Source: Candidatus Fredericiella danica (GTDB lineage: Bacteria; Chloroflexota; Anaerolineae; Caldilineales; Caldilineaceae). Taken from it: 64,000 nucleotides of DNA. Under the pieces are notes generated by a model, which was not told the origin of the DNA, did not search any database, and worked only from the letters and a program-made list of their open reading frames with translations. The stretch lies in the NCBI GenBank assembly GCA_016713335.1, contig JADJPH010000012.1:62001-126000 (forward strand). The letters run 5' to 3'. Position numbers and translations under genes: made by a program. The number at the start of each line of letters is the position of its first letter. Within the stretch, counting starts at the first letter, position 1. Positions 24,263-36,340 of the stretch are shown here, piece by piece.

Positions 24263-27200
24263 ATGGTGGCATGCCACGCTCCATGTATCGCGCGCACCGG
24301 AACCACAATGCGAAAATCATCAAAAGGCAATGATCCAACGACGTTGCCGTCTGTGCGAACAGGCATCGGACCCCACGGCTACCGCCATCTGCAGCTACTG
24401 CTCTGGTTACTGGTGTATGTCCTGAGCACACAACTGGACAAGGCCCTCTCGGTCGATGCAGTAGATCGCTATCCGCTCATCTGGCTGCCGGCCGGCATCG
24501 CATTGGCAGGCGCAATCTGGTTTGGCTGGTCCATCCTGCCCTGGCTTGTGGCCGGCTCATTTGTCGTCAATGCCGGCTACATCCTCACGACTGACGTCGC
24601 CATTACGCCAGTTCAAGCCGTTGCGATCTGTTTCGCCCTGATGACGCTTGATGTGAGCCAGATGATCTTCGCCTACTGGCTCTGGCAGCGTTTTGTCGAC
24701 GCCGGTCTTGCGACAGTGCAGAGCTACCTCAAGTTTGTCTTCATCGTCTGCACGATTCCCTACCTGATCACTGCGTTTGGCTATGGGCTGATGCTCTGGC
24801 TCGTCACACCGGCGCTCCATGCGTGGGACGCCACACGCCTGGCCGTTTTGCTGGTTCAACTTGGCACGGGTGATGCCGTTGCGGTCTTTATGGTTGTGCC
24901 GCTGATCTGGGCATGGCGCCGGCCCGACCGGCGCTGGGGACAGACCCTGATCGGCGTTGCGTTCTGCATGCTCCTGGTGCTGGCAGCCTCAATCTGGCAG
25001 GAGACCGTCGCCGTCAACTTGCTCTTTTTGGCGATGCCAATGCTGATGTTTCTTGCGCTGGTGTTTGGGCTGCAAGGAATCACCCTCGGAATTTTTGCGT
25101 TGGGGATGTGGATTGTAGGCGTTGGCGCGCAGCAAAACATCGGACCGCTTCAACTGGAAATTGATCCGTGGTATGTCGGCATGATCGGGCGACTGATTCT
25201 GGTCGGTATTCCCATGGAGGCAATTGCCGTCCTCTATGAGCAGTTGCGCAAACAACAACACACATTGGAAGCAGAGGTTGCGCTGCGCACCGAAGGCATG
25301 GCGCGAAGTCAGGCTGCGCCAGCAAAGTGAATTGGCGGAACACGAGCAAGGGCTACTGGCGGACGCACTCCGCGACATCTCCAACACCCTGAATCATACG
25401 CTCGATCGGGACGCCCTGCTCGATTGCATCCTGGAACAACTCTCACGCGTGGTGCCCCACGATGCCGCAACCGTACTCCTGCTCGATGAGAAGACTCATG
25501 TGGCCCGTGTCGTACGGCGCAAGGGACCGGACCGCGATAACCCCGCGATCTACGAACTTCGCTTATCGCTTGCTGCTGCAAGCAATTTGCGCATTATGGC
25601 GGAGACACAGCAAGCGTATGCGCTCCCCAAAGGCGCCGATGACCCCGCCTGGGTGCACGTCCCGACCTCAAACTGGGTGCGTTCGCAGCTTGGTGCACCC
25701 ATTTGCAGCCAGGGCGCCGTCCTCGGTTTCCTTTCGCTCGAGAGCGCCACACCGGAGTTCTTCACCGAGCAACATGCGGACCATCTCCAGGCGTTTGCCG
25801 ATCAGGCGGCAGTTGCGCTCGATAACAGCCGCCTCTATGAATCAGTGAGACACGAACTGCGTGAGATCACGCTGCTCAACCAGGCCATCCCGCACTCAGC
25901 CGGCAACGACATCGACCGAGCGCTCGATGGAGTGTGCGCTGAATTGGCCGGTTATTTTGGCGCCAGCAGCGTCAGGATCGCACAGTTGAACCAGACCCGG
26001 CAGCATTTCACCACGATTGGCGAGTACAAACCGCCGGACGCAGAGAGCGCATTGGGGACCTTTGTCCCTGTGGAAGCCAATCCGGCCGCCGAGCAAATCC
26101 TGCGGCACGGCAAACCCATCGCGATCGCCGAGATGCCTACGCATCCGGTGCGCGACGTCGCCCCGGAGGCGTTACGCACTGCTGACGTGGTTTCTTGCTT
26201 AATTGTGCCGGTCCATATCGCCGACCAGGTTGCCGGCGTCATTGGCATCGATTTCACCGCAAAGCGGACATTTGACGTCGACGAGATCGCGCTCGCCGAA
26301 AATGTCGCCAAGATCGTCGGCCACGCGCTCCACAATGCACAACTCGCCGCCGAAAAGCATCGCGCCCTCGTCGAAGCCGAAGCCGCCAACCGCGCAAAGT
26401 CCGCTTTTTTGGCGAGCATGAGCCATGAATTACGCACCCCAATGAATGCCGTCATCGGCATGTCCACTCTATTGCAGGACACCCCGCTCAATGTAGAGCA
26501 GAGGGATTATGTCGATACGATCCTTTCGAGCGGGAGCGCCTTGCTTAGCATCATCAGCGACATTCTTGACTTCTCGAAGATCGAAGCCGAACGGCTGGAA
26601 CTGGAAACCGCGCCCATCTCGGTTCTAGAAATCATCGAGGAGATTGTTGCCGCATGCACCTACCAGGCGCTCCAAAAGGGAATTGAATTCAATGCCATCG
26701 TCGCTGCAGAGGTGCCTCCTCTGCTCATGGGCGATCGCGTGCGCTTGCGTCAGGCCATCCTGAATTTGGTCAATAATTCCATCAAATTCACCCATGAGGG
26801 CGAAATTGTCGTGTGCGCCGCCCTGAATGGCGAACTGCCCATGAATCGCGTTGAGATCGCCGTTACCGTCAGCGACACAGGGATCGGCATCCCAAAGGAT
26901 CGGTTGGATCGACTTTTCAAACCTTTCTCACAGGTGGACGTGTCGAGCACACGACGTTATGGCGGAACGGGTCTTGGTTTGGCCATCTGCTATCGCCTGG
27001 CGCAACTCATGAACGGGAAGGTATCGGTTGTGAGTGAACCAGACCAGGGATCAACCTTTACCCTGACCTTCCAGGCAGAACGCGTTGGCCAAGAAGCCGG
27101 CAACCTGCAAAACACCTCTGCACTTGCAGAGCGCAGGGCATGGGTCATCTGCAGCCATAAGAACCGGGCCGAGGCGGTGTGCGCGGCCCTCCAAGAATTC

Positions 27201-27957
27201 AAGATGCAGGTTGCGGCGACCACGACCAACGAGTTCGGAAACCTGGACCGACTCGCCAATCCCCCAACACCGGACGTGGCGATTATCGATGTGGCGGAAT
27301 CCGATGCAGCCATCGTGGCCGGCATCTCACAAGTACGGAAAATGAGTTCGTGCCAAACGTTGCCAATTATCGTGGTGACGCCGCCAGGCGAAACACAAGC
27401 CCTCCCGATTGATGATAGTTCAGTTGTCTCAATTGCACGCCCAGTGAAGCGTTGAATTGCAAAGTGCGCTTGCAAGCGACCTGCATCGTTCAGCATCGCC
27501 CCAGTCCGCAAGCAAATCATCGCCCTTTGTCCATTCGATGGGGGCAAAGATCCCGCTTACCATCCTGCTCGCCGAAGATAACCCGACCAACCAGAAGGTG
27601 ACACTTCACCTCCTGGCGCGGCTTGGGTATCACGCTGAGGCGGCCGCAGATGGCTACCAGGTGCTGGAGGCGCTGCAACGCAAACGGTTTGACGTTGTCT
27701 TAATGGACATTCACATGCCCGAGATGGATGGACTCGAAGCAACACGCAGGATCCGCGCCGACACGACCCGCGAGCAGCCCACCATTTATGCCTTGACCGC
27801 AGCCGCCACGCCAGAGGATGCCGCCGCCTGCCGGGCAGCAGGGATGGACGGCTACTTGACGAAACCGCTTCAACTTGCCCAATTGGTCGGCGCATTGCGC
27901 ACCACGGCCGAACAGAAGCTACAAGCAAAAGCGAACCATCCACTGGCAGACACGTAA
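24263..27957 (+). CDS. MASE1-GAF-GAF hybrid histidine kinase with receiver domains (two frameshifts)
   Basis: A membrane sensor kinase of about 1230 residues. Residues 45-320 hold about eight membrane helices of the MASE1 type (PLIWLPAGIALAGAIWFGW). Two GAF domains follow (one starting near LNHTLDRDALLDCILEQLS, the next near LLNQAIPHSAGNDIDRALD). The dimerisation histidine is in SMSHELRTPMNAVIGM; the ATPase has NLVNNSIKF, DTGIGIP and GGTGLGLAI. A degenerate receiver lacking the acidic pair comes next, then a full receiver (ILLAEDNPTNQKV, VVLMDIHMPEMDG, YLTKP). Breaks near 25303 and 27450 are each repaired by one CG dinucleotide; the last joins the final receiver to the kinase. Start 24263 has GAGGAG close by; 24308 is an alternative. 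Confidence 0.88.
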
Positions 27958-28007
27958 CCCGCGCACAATCCTCATTCCTGAATCAGCGCCGCGCATTGGC
28001 TGTGCTG

Positions 28008-28013
28008 TATAAT
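28008..28013 (+). promoter_or_regulatory. -10 box of the beta-galactosidase gene
   Basis: A perfect TATAAT 77 bases before the next start codon; the -35 region (about 27985-27990) does not match TTGACA. The predicted start of transcription, near 28020, lies just before the inverted repeat at 28027-28046. A weak -35 is common for regulated promoters. Confidence 0.5.
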
Positions 28014-28026
28014 GGGTGCCAATCGA

Positions 28027-28046
28027 GTGTGAAACGAAATTCACAC
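28027..28046. promoter_or_regulatory. operator-like inverted repeat before lacZ
   Basis: Seven-base arms GTGTGAA and TTCACAC flank a six-base spacer, immediately downstream of the -10 box. The size and place fit a repressor site, for example of a LacI or GntR family regulator. No regulator gene is adjacent. Confidence 0.5.
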
Positions 28047-28089
28047 CCTTCCATCTCTTTATTGAAATCTAGATCGAAGATTGCCTGCC

Positions 28090-31000
28090 ATGTCCATTGA
28101 TTCGTCGCTCATGCCCATGCTTTTCATCGCCGGTGCGCCCAGTTGGAAGATGCCGCAGCTCACCGGCCTCAACAAGTTACCGCCGCGCGCGACGTTGACT
28201 CCCTACCCCGACGCAGCCAAAGCGCTGGCTCAGCCGCGGGAAGCATCACCTTACTTCCAGAGTCTCAACGGTGAATGGCAGTTTCAAGTCAAGGATCGAC
28301 CGCAAGCAGTGACCGCCGCGTCCATCGCCCAGGGAGATTGGTCGGCGATCGAGGTGCCGGGCAATTGGACGATGCAGGGATTCGGCAAACCGCACTATAC
28401 AAACGTGCAAATGCCGTTCCCCGATCTGCCACCGGAGGTGCCGCAGGACAACCCAACCGGCATCTATCGGCGCCTGTTCACCGTGCCAGACGACTGGGCA
28501 ACCCGGCGCATTGTCCTCCACTTTGGCGGTTGCGAAGGCGTGCTCTACGTCTATGTCAACAACCAGCCCATTGGCATGAGCAAGGATGCCCGTACACCGG
28601 CGGAGTTTGATGTCAGCGACCAGGTCCACCTTGGCGCCGAAAACGAACTGCGGGTGGTCGTCGTGCAATTCTCAGATGCAAGCTTTATCGAAGACCAGGA
28701 TCACTGGTGGCAGGCGGGACTCTATCGCGAGGTTTTCCTCTACAGCACGGCGCGACCACACCTGCAGGATCTCTTCGCACGCGGGGACCTCGACGACAAT
28801 CTGATAGACGGCGTCTTGCGGATTACCTGCAAAGTCGGATTTCCAGGCCACCCTGCGCCCGATTGCACGGTGACCGCCCAACTCTTCGACGCCGCCGGCC
28901 AGCCTGCGCTGGCGGCGCCACTCACAGGGGTCGTGGGGGGGCGCAAGAGCGAATTGGGTTATCCAACGCAAACGACCAATGAGGTCAGATTTGAGACGGC
29001 CATCGCCAGCCCACAGCAGTGGTCCGCAGAATCGCCCTATCTCTACACCCTGGTCGTCTCTTTACAGGGCGCAGACCAGGTAGAAAGCACGCGCTGCACC
29101 GTCGGCTTCAGACGCGTCGAGGTCCAGGATCGCCAACTGCTCGTCAACGGTCAACCGGTCATGATCAAAGGGGTCAACCTCCACGACCACAGCGACGCCA
29201 GCGGCAAGGCTGTCGACGCGTCGCTCACGGAGACTGACTTGAGGCTGATGAAGCAGTTCAACGTCAATGCAATTCGCTGCTCTCACTATCCCAAGGATCC
29301 AAGCTTTTATGATCTGTGTGATCGGTATGGATTCTATGTGGTGGACGAGGCAAAATGTTGAGGCGCATGCCTTCTACGACCTGTGCACCGATTTACGCTA
29401 TACCGCGGCGTTTATTGAGCGCGCGCAGAACATGGTGGAGCGCGATAAGAATCACCCATGCATCATTGTCTGGTCACTGGGCAATGAATCCGGCTACGGT
29501 CCCAACCATGACGCCGCCGCCGGCTGGGTGCGCAGCGTCGATCCTCACGCCCCTCCACTATGAAGGCGCCATTAGTCGCTGGATGGGTGCGCAATGGGAC
29601 GATGGCGCGAGCGCCACGGACATCATCTGCCCGATGTATCCCGCCATCAGCGAAATTGTCGAATGGGCCCAATCCGGCCAGGGACACCGCCCTGTCATTG
29701 TTTGCGAGTACTCCCATGCCATGGGCAACAGCAACGGCAGCCTGTCCGACTACTGGGCAGCCTTTGAACGCTACAAAGGCCTTCAAGGTGGCTTCATCTG
29801 GGAGTGGCTCGATCATGGCATCCGCCTCACTACGGAAAATGGGGAAGCGTACTGGGCCTATGGCGGCGACTTTGACGACATTCCAAACGACGCCAACTTC
29901 TGTGCAGATGGGCTCGTCTGGCCTGACCGCACACCGCACCCTGCGCTCTTTGAGTTCAAGCATCTGGCGCAGCCAGTCGCCGTCGCCTGGAGCAGCACAT
30001 CCCAGGGGCGGATTCAGATTCACAATAAGCACGACTTCATCAACCTGAACCACCTGTACGGTGAATGGGAGCTGACGGTGGATGGCGTCCGGACGGCGCA
30101 TGGCTTGCTGCCCGAACTCAATCTGCTGCCAGGGGCAACCAGGGAGGTCGATCTCGATCTGGCAGGTTTACGGACCGACGGTGAAGCGTTCTTCAACGTG
30201 CGCTTCTTCGAAGTAGCGGACACGCTGTGGGCCCCTGCAGGCTTCGAAGTCGGTTGGGTGCAGTTGGCCGTACCAGGCGGAACCCCGGCGCTGCCACACC
30301 GCCGCGCCATGGCGCGGAAACAGCCTACTCGTTGGCTGAAGGCGACGATGTGATCACGATTGGCCTGGATGAACTGGGCGTCAGTATCGTCGTGGACCGC
30401 CAATCCGGTATGCTCCGGCATTTCGGCCCCGGTGCGTCGAACGCCTTTGTGCGCGGACCTCAGCTCAACGTCTGGCGCGGCGCCACTGACAATGATGGCA
30501 TCAAACTGCTGTTGGATCAGCAGGGCAATAAACCGCTGACACGGTGGCTGGCGCTTGGGCTGAACCATGTAGAGCAGCGTCTCCAGAGCATCCGCGTCAC
30601 TGAAACCGAGGATGGATTGCCGTCCATTGAGGTGGTTCATTGCGCCTCGGGCCGCGAACAGTGGGACGACTTCACGCACACACAGCACTATACGCTGCTG
30701 CCCACGGGCGAGTTGCACGTTAAGAACCGCATCGAACTCGGCCCCGACGTGGATGACTTACCCCGCATCGGTGTCAACATGGTGCTCCGGGATAACTTAG
30801 AGGAGTTGAAGTGGTATGGCCGCGGTCCTTGGGAAAACTACGCGGATCGCAAAGCCGCGGCGATGGTGGGTGTCTACGAAAGCACCGTGACTGAGCAGTA
30901 TGTGCCCTATATCGTGCCCCAGGAACACGGGCACAAAACCGACGTGCGCTGGCTCACATTGACCGGCGCTGACGGGCAGGGAGTGCGGGTCAGCGGCATG

Positions 31001-31213
31001 CCGACCCTTGAATTCTCCGCATCGCACTTTGAAGCCAACGATCTGTATGCTGCCCGCCATACAACGGACCTGAAGTCGCGGGCGGAGGTCATTCTGAATC
31101 TCGACAGTGCACAGCGCGGCCTCGGCACCGCCAGTTGTGGACCAGACACGCTCGCCGAATATCGACTTCAAGCGCGTGCGTACGAATTCAGCTATCGTAT
31201 TCAAGCTTTGTAG
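28090..31213 (+). CDS. lacZ: beta-galactosidase, glycoside hydrolase family 2 (three frameshifts)
   Basis: Large GH2 enzyme of about 1040 residues that hydrolyses beta-galactosides, probably in the cytoplasm since no signal peptide is seen. The sugar-binding domain has WTMQGFGKPHYTNVQMPFP and DQDHWWQAGLYREVFL; the barrel has VNLHDHSDASGKAV, CSHYPKDPSFYDLCDRYG, the acid/base Glu in WSLGNESGYGPNH (near 29485) and the nucleophile Glu in VCEYSHAMGNSNG (near 29706). The C-terminal domain has RGATDND and WYGRGPWENYADRKAA. Breaks lie near 29353 (one extra A), 29551 (one GC missing) and about 30290 (one base missing). The ATG at 28090 is chosen over an in-frame TTG at 28081; neither has a strong ribosome-binding site. 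Confidence 0.9.
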
Positions 31214-31215
31214 CC

Positions 31216-32117
31216 ATGGTTGCCGCCATTTCCGGTGTTGTACCGCTGATCTATAACACGACTGCAGGGTCCCAGGCCCGCAATACACGCAGGCTCAATC
31301 AAGTCGTGAATGGTCTGCATGCGGTTGGTATCGACGTCGAGGTCGCATTGGTGCAAAGTCCGGACGAGGTGCTGGCCGCGACGGCAAAAGCAGTCCATCG
31401 CGGCGGAGAACTTGTCCTGGTGTGTGGTGGCGACGGCACGGTCGAAACCGCGGCGAATGCAGTGATCGGCGCCGGAACCACCCTTGGGATCCTGCCGGCC
31501 GGGACGCGCAATAACGTTGCGCGCAGTTTACACATTCCCCTCGACTTGAAAGGCGCCATCGCCGTGTTGCGCACTGGCGCAGTGCAGCGCATCGGCGCAG
31601 GTCATGCGCGCACAAAGGGCGCGCACGTTGGTTCCTCGAGACATTCACGGTGGGGTTGTTCTCGTCGCTCTATCCGGATGCGGACGCCATCCAGAAGGGC
31701 GACATCGGCCGCGTCGCCGGTCTTCTGGCTACCTTTGCGGCGGCGCCAATGGCACGCTTCAACATTCGCATCGACGGGGGCGAACTTGAGATGAAGGCAA
31801 GGGCGCATGCCGTCATGGGGGTCAATCTACCCATCGTGGGCGGCAATTTCCGGCTTAACGATGACATCCACTACACAGACGACCACCTGGACATTTTCAT
31901 CTATGATCGGCTCGACAAGCTGGACATGTTGATCTACGGGTTTGATGTGCTGGCGGGGATGGCGGAAGATCCGGCCATCCCTCACCTGCGCGCCACCACG
32001 CTCGAAATTACCTGCGATCCCCCGCTGCCCGTCATGGCCGATGGCTTCGACCTTGGCGAGGGCCCGGTCACCGTTACTTCCGCGCCACGCATCCTTCGCG
32101 TGATCACTGGATCCTGA
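31216..32117 (+). CDS. diacylglycerol kinase-like lipid kinase (one frameshift)
   Basis: YegS/DgkB-type lipid kinase of about 300 residues. The N-terminal catalytic domain has PLIYNTTAGSQARN, the nucleotide motif LVCGGDGTVETAANAV and GILPAGTRNNVARSL (the usual GTxND is GTRNN). The frame breaks at about 31615-31625, after RTGAVQRIGAGHARTKGA. It resumes as RWFLETFTVGLFSSLYPDA, with the C-terminal beta-sandwich ending near ITCDPPLPVMADGFDLGEGP, where DG is the conserved magnesium or lipid site. The start lies two bases after the lacZ stop, so the two are probably co-transcribed, although no functional link is obvious. Confidence 0.82.
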
Positions 32118-32354
32118 CCAACTGTCCCATTGCCGGCGAAAGCAGATCCAGGGCGCCAACTTGGCGGTCACTCAAAATTCTAGCACGACAACGGGCGCAA
32201 TTTGGGGTAAACTTACTTACGTTGGCGAACCTCACCACGGCGAAGCGCTAACCGCTCAGGCAGAAGGACTGCCCCAGATGAAGCAAACTTTTCATCCCCG
32301 CCGGCGCCCTGGTCTCATTACCAGCCGCGGCGACCCACAAGGCATGAAGACCGT

Positions 32355-32987
32355 ATGATCCAGGAACAACTACTCCGCCTCCTGCTTGCGGTCATGGTCG
32401 GAGGGCTGATCGGCTATGAGCGGGAGTATCACGAAAAAGCCGCCGGGCTCCGCACCATCACGCTGGTCTGCGTTGGCAGCGCCCTCTTCACGATGTTTGC
32501 GGATTATGCTGCCGGGCGGGCCGATGCGGTGCGCCTTGCGGCGGGCGTCGTCACGGGTATCGGATTTCTGGGCGCCGGTGTCATCCTGCGCGATCACGGT
32601 CAGGTTACGGGCATGACAACGGCAGCCACGATTTGGGTGGCTGCGGCGCTTGGCGTTGGGCTGGGGTTTGGGGCATACTGGTTGATTGGTGTGGCAACAA
32701 TCGTCGTGCTCGCCGTGCTCTGGATTTTCCCAAGGTTGGAGATCCAACAGCGCGCCAACGATACGATGACGTTTGATCTCACCACCAGGTATGACAAGTC
32801 TCGCTACGCAGTCTTTCTGCGTCGCATCGCTGAGCATCATCTCCGCATCGTGCGGCACACGATCGCCCGCAAAGGCGAGGACGACATGATCTGCATGTGG
32901 GTCGTCTTTGGAAAACCAGACGATTTGACCGACCTGGCCAAGGAATTTATCGACAACGCTGAAGTCAAGGATTTCAGCATTTACTAA
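32355..32987 (+). CDS. MgtC/SapB family membrane protein
   Basis: Intact 210-residue protein. The N-terminal 130 residues hold four to five helices with family motifs GGLIGYEREYHEKAAGLRT, GIGFLGAGVIL and GMTTAATIWVAAALG. The soluble C-terminal part (about residues 135-210) resembles an ACT-like domain. MgtC proteins are linked to growth at low magnesium and to inhibition of the F-type ATP synthase in other bacteria; the role here is unknown. The gene stands alone, with a hairpin straight after its stop. Confidence 0.9.
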   Translation: MIQEQLLRLLLAVMVGGLIGYEREYHEKAAGLRTITLVCVGSALFTMFADYAAGRADAVRLAAGVVTGIGFLGAGVILRDHGQVTGMTTAATIWVAAALGVGLGFGAYWLIGVATIVVLAVLWIFPRLEIQQRANDTMTFDLTTRYDKSRYAVFLRRIAEHHLRIVRHTIARKGEDDMICMWVVFGKPDDLTDLAKEFIDNAEVKDFSIY

Positions 32988-33026
32988 GGGGTGTGCGGCG
33001 CCTGACAGCGCGCCGTACACCCCTTG
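32986..33026 (+). terminator. hairpin after the mgtC-like gene
   Basis: AAGGGGTGTGCGGCGC (32986-33001 region) pairs with GCGCGCCGTACACCCCTT after a short loop. It begins at the stop codon and has no T tract. It argues against the GTG at 32993 as the start of the next gene, as that codon would be inside the stem. Confidence 0.6.
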
Positions 33027-33046
33027 ACGGACGAACAGCGGCGCGC

Positions 33047-34689
33047 ATGATATCTGGCGTCACCAACATCAAAAGCAGCTTCCGCCGCGTCGACGAAATC
33101 ACACGCGTGCTGGCAAAATATGGGCTGGCCGACTGGGTGGGCGATATCACGCCCGGCTTCGTGCGCCGTCGCTTCCTGACCCCCGACGGCACCCCCGTCA
33201 AAGACCTGCCCTTCGAGGTGCGCGTCCGCCTCGCTATGACCGAATTGGGCACCACCGCGATCAAACTCGGCCAGATGATGAGCACGCGCGCCGACATGGT
33301 CGGGCCGGAACTCGCCACCGAACTGGCGCAGTTGCAGGCTGATGTCCCCGCCGATGGGCCTGATGCGGTGCGCGCCACGATCACGGCCGAACTGGGGCAG
33401 CCCCCAGAGCAGATCTTTGCGGCGTTTGACTACACCCCCCTGGCCTCGGCCTCGATTGGCCAGGTCCATCTTGCCCAACTCCCGGATGGCGTCAATGTCG
33501 TCGTCAAAGTCCAGCACGCAGGCATCGAGCAAAAGGTGCGCGGTGACCTGTCGCTCCTCAACAGCGTCGCCCAACTTGCTGAGAACAACAGTAAGGAAAT
33601 CGCGTTCTATCGGCCAACAGATACGATTGATGAGTTCAAACGTTCCCTGCTGCGCGAGCTGGACTTCCAGACCGAACTGAACAACATTCTCGTCTTTGAC
33701 CGCAACTTTGCAAAGGATCCAAAGGTCAAGTTCCCCGTTGCCTACCCGGAGTATTCCTCGCGACGGGTGCTTACGATGGAACGGTTGAGCGGCTACAGTA
33801 TCGCCAACACCGCGCGCATGAAAGCCGACGGCGTCGACATGGGCGCGTTTGCGCAACTCTTCGCCAATACGATGATGACGATGATCTTCCGCGATGGTTT
33901 CTACCATGCGGATCCGCACCCGGGCAACGTCTTCGTGCTGCCGGGTGGCCAACTGGGCATGCTGGATCTGGGCAAGGTGGGACGTGTCGACGAAGACACC
34001 CGCGACGACTTCATCAACATTGTCACGGCTTTTCTCACCAAAGATGTCGCCGGTCTCACCGATGAACTGCTGCAAATGTGTGAGACGCCACCCGACCTGA
34101 ACCAGACCAGCTATCGTGCGGATGTAGCCGACTTTATCGGCGAGTTCGGGGACACCGCCGAAGGCAAACTCGATATCGGGGCAGCATTTGGGTCGATGTT
34201 TGCCATCATCCGTAAACACCACCTTGGGGTTCCCCGCGCGTCAATATGCTGCTGCTGGTCGTTGTTCAAACAGAAGGCACCGCACGCGGACTCGATCCTG
34301 ATTTCAATCTCACGGCGACCCTCCAACGCTTTGGCGCAGACCTGATCAAGAAGCGCTTCTCACCGGCGCGGCTGCAACGGGATGCCGTGCGCTCGTTTCG
34401 CGACTGGAGCCGGTTGCTGCAGGCGCTCCCACGCGAGACACTCGACCTGATCGAACGGGCGCAAGCCGGTGAGCTCAGGATCAATGTCGAACAGCGCGGC
34501 ATTGAAAAGCCCATCAACCGCCTGGCCTACGGCATCATTGCCTCAGCCGTCCTGCTTGCCTCTGCGCTCCTCTGGGCCAGCAGCGCCCCCCCAACCCTGT
34601 GGGGCATCTCCATTTTTGGTGTGCTTGGCGTCGTCCTTGCGTTTCTTTTGGGCGTCCACGTCCTCTTCCTGATCTGGCGCTCCGGCTGA
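33047..34689 (+). CDS. UbiB/ABC1 family atypical kinase (one frameshift)
   Basis: Protein-kinase-like protein of about 547 residues. Features: KLGQMMSTRADMVGPEL, the Ala-rich nucleotide loop ASASIGQVHLAQLPDG, the VKVQHAGIEQ lysine segment, FRDGFYHADPHPGNVF (catalytic loop) and LDLGKVGRVD (DFG-like). Two C-terminal membrane helices follow, LAYGIIASAVLLASALLWA and VLGVVLAFLLGVHVLFLIW. The frame breaks in a C run at 34232-34235; adding one C restores VPPRVNMLLLVV. UbiB proteins support quinone biosynthesis or lipid trafficking. The start at 33047 avoids the hairpin upstream. Confidence 0.9.
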
Positions 34690-34887
34690 ATAGCACGCAT
34701 GCTATGCCGATTTTCCTGTAAATCCCGCTCAGGACAATTGTCCACCTCACCAATCCCCTTTCGGCAGTCGATTTAGAAAGTGCAGCAGGCTTTCTGCACA
34801 GCGTAAGGTAGACGTTAAGCCGTCGTACTCATGCCTCCAGTTCGCTACACTATGTTTAGCAAGAACATGGTGGGAGCGGAGGCAGTC

Positions 34888-36167
34888 ATGGTCACGGCGA
34901 CCAAAAAAGCCTATTACTTAGTAAGTGCGCTGGCTATTGTCGTGGTGGCGTTTGCCACAACACTCGCGCCGGCTGCAAGCGCTGCGGCGCAGTCTGACCC
35001 CGCAGTCCAAACCCTCCTGATCCAATTCAGACCTGAGGTTGATGAGACAACCCGGCTGGCGACAGTCGCGGCCCTCGGCGCGGAACTCGTCGATTGGATG
35101 CCTGAAATCAATGTGGCGGTCGTGCAGGGCGCAACATCACCTGGCGGTGGCAGCCCAACCAGCTGCCACCCTGGTAAACTTCGTCGAAGAGGACGGCGCA
35201 GTCCAGGGCACCCTGGACATTGCGGACCCCTATTTCAACGATTCCGCAGGCGGCTATGGTCACGCGCTGATCCAATTGAGCAAGGCCTGGGATATCTCCA
35301 CCGGCAGTTCCGCCGTGATCATTGCCGTACTCGATACCGGGATCAACCGCCTCCACCCGGAATTCAAGGGACGCGTCATGGCCGGCACGGATTTCATCAA
35401 CGGCGACAGCGACCCTGCGGACGATCACGGTCATGGGACCCATGTCGCAGGCATCGCCGCCGCCGCCATCGATGGCAAAGGTTCTGCCGGAGTATGCCCA
35501 CGCTGTAAGATCATGCCGGTCAAAGTACTGGATAAACTAAATGAAGGCTCGTGGCGGTCGGTCAGCCGTGGCATTCTGTACGCCGTCAATCATGGCGCCC
35601 ACGTCATCAACCTGAGCCTCGGCGGTTTTGCCAGCTCCGATACGCTCGAAAGCGCCATCCAGTACGCCCATGACCACGGTGTTGTCGTCGTCGCGGCCGC
35701 GGGCAACGGCGCCACCGACGAACCGTTCTACCCCGCAGCGCTTGACGACGTGATCGGCGTCAGCGCCGTGGTGAAAAAGGACGTGTTCTGGTCGCTCAGC
35801 GATTATGGCGACTATATCGACGTTGCCGCCCCCGGCGTCGGGATCTTGAGCAGCTACCATGACCTGAACTTCGGCGGCGGCTACGCCTTCATGACCGGCA
35901 CCAGCATGGCGACCCCGTTTGTGAGTGGCCTTGTCGGGCTCATGCTCAGCGTTGACCCTTCACTCGACCCAGACAAAACCGTGGAACTGATCCGCAGAAG
36001 CCGATGACCTTGGCGACCCCGGCTTCGATCCTTATTTCGGCTATGGCCGCATCAACGTGTACAAGACCGTCGTCGCCACCTACGAACGCACCGTAGTGCA
36101 CGATGCGCCGGCGCCGGCAGGTGCCTCGGCGGTTGCCCTCTTTATGCCACTGGTGCGCACCAAATAA
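34888..36167 (+). CDS. secreted S8 subtilisin-like serine protease (two frameshifts)
   Basis: About 427 residues. A signal peptide (KKAYYLVSALAIVVVAFATT, then APAASAAAQ) is followed by a short I9-like prodomain with LIQFRPEVDETTR. The catalytic triad is Asp in VLDTGINRLHPEF, His in DDHGHGTHVAGIAA and Ser in MTGTSMATPFVSG. Breaks near 35131 (one GC missing; repaired reading GAQHHLAVAAQ) and near 35997; after the second the frame gives GFDPYFGYGRINVYKTVV and ends at 36167 in a tail LFMPLVRTK. GGAGG lies seven bases before 34888. It is exported and probably cell-associated or extracellular. Confidence 0.9.
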
Positions 36168-36279
36168 CCGTAGCAGCAAATCCGGCGGCGCATAGAGTAC
36201 GGCAGATAGCGCTTCTGTACGACTGAGACGCCGGCGGAATTTGTGAATCATGTTCCTTGCTCCTATCATCACTTGAACG

Positions 36280-36303
36280 TACCCGGCGACGCGACGCCGG
36301 GTA
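36280..36303 (+). terminator. hairpin between subtilase and HAD genes
   Basis: Nine-base-pair stem TACCCGGCG/CGCCGGGTA with loop ACGCGA, followed by TGTTCTTTCT. It lies 112 bases after the subtilase stop and directly before the promoter of the next gene. Confidence 0.6.
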
Positions 36304-36328
36304 TGTTCTTTCTAGAGCCAACTAAAGG

Positions 36329-36334
36329 TATAAT
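36329..36334 (+). promoter_or_regulatory. -10 box placed for a leaderless HAD transcript
   Basis: Perfect TATAAT ending six bases before the ATG at 36341; a weak -35-like TTCTTT lies at 36306-36311 with 17-base spacing. Transcription would begin at or next to the A of the start codon, and no ribosome-binding site precedes it. Confidence 0.5.
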
Positions 36335-36340
36335 GAAACC

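Noticed and set aside
27457..27957. Stand-alone response regulator after the hybrid kinase
   Set aside because: Restoring one GC at about 27450 fuses it to the kinase in frame, and no start codon with a ribosome-binding site precedes it.
32993..33046. GTG start for the UbiB-like gene at 32993
   Set aside because: The codon lies inside the hairpin that follows the mgtC-like stop, and the sequence before the ATG at 33047 is not like the family.
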